Below are positions 63,286-64,000 of a stretch of 64,000 bases of DNA, piece by piece. The first letter of the stretch is position 1, and each line of letters starts with the position of its first letter. Position numbers and translations under genes: made by a program. The notes beneath the pieces were generated by a model, which was not told where the DNA came from, did no database searches, and was given only the letters and a program-made list of their open reading frames with translations. Origin of the DNA: Parasediminibacterium sp051861445 (GTDB taxonomy: Bacteria > Bacteroidota > Bacteroidia > Chitinophagales > Chitinophagaceae); contig JBHYCS010000004.1 in the NCBI GenBank assembly GCA_051861445.1, forward strand, positions 1-64,000. Direction: 5' to 3'.

Positions 63286-64000
63286 CTATTTTTTATTCTT
63301 CTTAAAATTTTCAGCTTGTTCAAAAATCTCTACATACACTTCATCTCTTTCAACTGGTGGATAACCGAATTCATCCAATAGTAAAATCAATTCCACTTTC
63401 AAGGCCGATTTAATATCGTCTCGTTTATTCCAATCAGGGTATTTCGCCTGACTATCTACAACTAATTTTACTGCTTTTGATAAGTCAATTAATTTCTCTT
63501 CTGGATACTTAAAGTCGTATTTTACGCAAAGCTCTTTTAAAATATCATAAAATGCTTTTTCCTCAAAGTCAATTCCTAATACATCGCCGGCTTTAAATTC
63601 TTTGTGTACTTCCCAAATCAATTCTGTTAAGGCGTTTGCCATTTCTTCATATACTTCACTTCTCAAAATGTCGTTTGCATCACGGTCGTTATAGCGTTCT
63701 ACAAGTGCTTGCATTTTTTTGGTAAAGTCAATTCCTTTTACTCGGTTTACTTTTCTTATTTCTCCAATTACTTTAGCCAATAACTGTTGCAGCAATTTGA
63801 TTTTCGTGTTTGGCAATTTGATTTTCTCAATCTTAGCCAAATAGTCTTCATCAAAAATGTCTTGTTCAGTTTCTGCTTCATCGCCCATTTTAAAAATTTC
63901 TTCCACTCCATCGCTTTGTAAAGCTTCTTTTATCATTTCCCTAACCTTGGCGTTCATCTGTGCTGTATCGGGTGCATTACCTCTGGTTAATTTGAAAACT
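63286..64000 (-). CDS. hsdR: Type I restriction enzyme subunit R, C-terminal part (partial)
   Basis: The minus-strand frame is open from the window edge to the stop at 63286. An internal ATG at 63957 is probably not the start, because the upstream codons read VFKLTRGNAPDTAQ without a stop. The visible 238 residues fit the helical C-terminal domain of HsdR (LLQQLLAKVIGEIRKVNRVK, GIDFTKKMQALVERYNDR), after the motor domains. HsdR is the ATP-driven translocase and nuclease of type I systems; hsdM and hsdS, if present, lie outside. Confidence 0.83.
   Translation of the reverse strand, partial: VFKLTRGNAPDTAQMNAKVREMIKEALQSDGVEEIFKMGDEAETEQDIFDEDYLAKIEKIKLPNTKIKLLQQLLAKVIGEIRKVNRVKGIDFTKKMQALVERYNDRDANDILRSEVYEEMANALTELIWEVHKEFKAGDVLGIDFEEKAFYDILKELCVKYDFKYPEEKLIDLSKAVKLVVDSQAKYPDWNKRDDIKSALKVELILLLDEFGYPPVERDEVYVEIFEQAENFKKNKK

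Overview
The window is AT-rich and codes densely on both strands. Several traits point to the Bacteroidota, most likely a Chitinophagaceae-type genome: the sdhC-sdhA-sdhB order with a single large cytochrome b subunit, promoters resembling the Bacteroidota -33 TTG / -7 TAnnTTTG type, many Bacteroidota-style lipoproteins, a giant alpha-2-macroglobulin with an embedded TonB-plug-like segment, and sphingolipid-type enzymology. The family-level placement is inference. I saw no tRNA, rRNA, CRISPR array, insertion sequence or prophage.

Layout. 1-2.8 kb (minus): a sulfatase and a MacB/FtsX-type permease. 3-6.8 kb (plus): succinate dehydrogenase operon. 6.8-17.1 kb: core genes tex, recQ, copA, tsaE, ald, an OmpR-type response regulator and ruvB. 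17.2-25.2 kb (plus): the roughly 2,100-residue alpha-2-macroglobulin, an FAD oxidoreductase and a small membrane protein. 25.2-32.1 kb (minus): a tightly packed seven-gene operon, speD / DUF4178 / 53-residue protein / DUF350 / membrane-fused spermidine-synthase-like protein / flavin amine oxidase / membrane protein. It is divergent from an SPFH (flotillin-like) gene at 32.5-34.4 kb. 34.7-37.7 kb: DoxX, a lipoprotein, a desaturase very like eukaryotic dihydroceramide delta-4 desaturase, and a di-heme peroxidase. 37.9-43.9 kb (plus): a HerA/YjgR-type ATPase, a GalU-like nucleotidyltransferase and a 1,112-residue fusion of GHMP sugar kinase and UDP-sugar pyrophosphorylase. 44.2-46.6 kb (plus): two unknown proteins with a NarL-type histidine kinase and regulator, flanked on both sides by GTGA-N4-TCAC palindromes. 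46.9-57.1 kb: pyrG, a dienelactone hydrolase, a minus operon purL-hldD-antitoxin-doc-proC, and fusA. 57.2-61.1 kb (minus): heme lipoprotein, di-heme peroxidase and a PhoX-like lipoprotein. 61.4-64 kb (minus): the 3' part of a type I restriction locus (hsdR end) with a putative PD-(D/E)XK-like protein and a PLD-fold protein.

The most interesting signals are: the polyamine/SPFH/DUF350/DUF4178 cluster, whose SpeD appears to lack the usual catalytic cysteine; the two palindrome arrays bracketing the two-component operon, one strictly phased at 22 bp; a dispersed intergenic repeat sharing an identical 17-base core in three copies plus one degenerate copy; the DES1-like desaturase; and the kinase-pyrophosphorylase fusion. 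Several start codons were moved downstream of the longest open frame on the basis of signal peptides, family length or promoter position; the reasons are given per gene.
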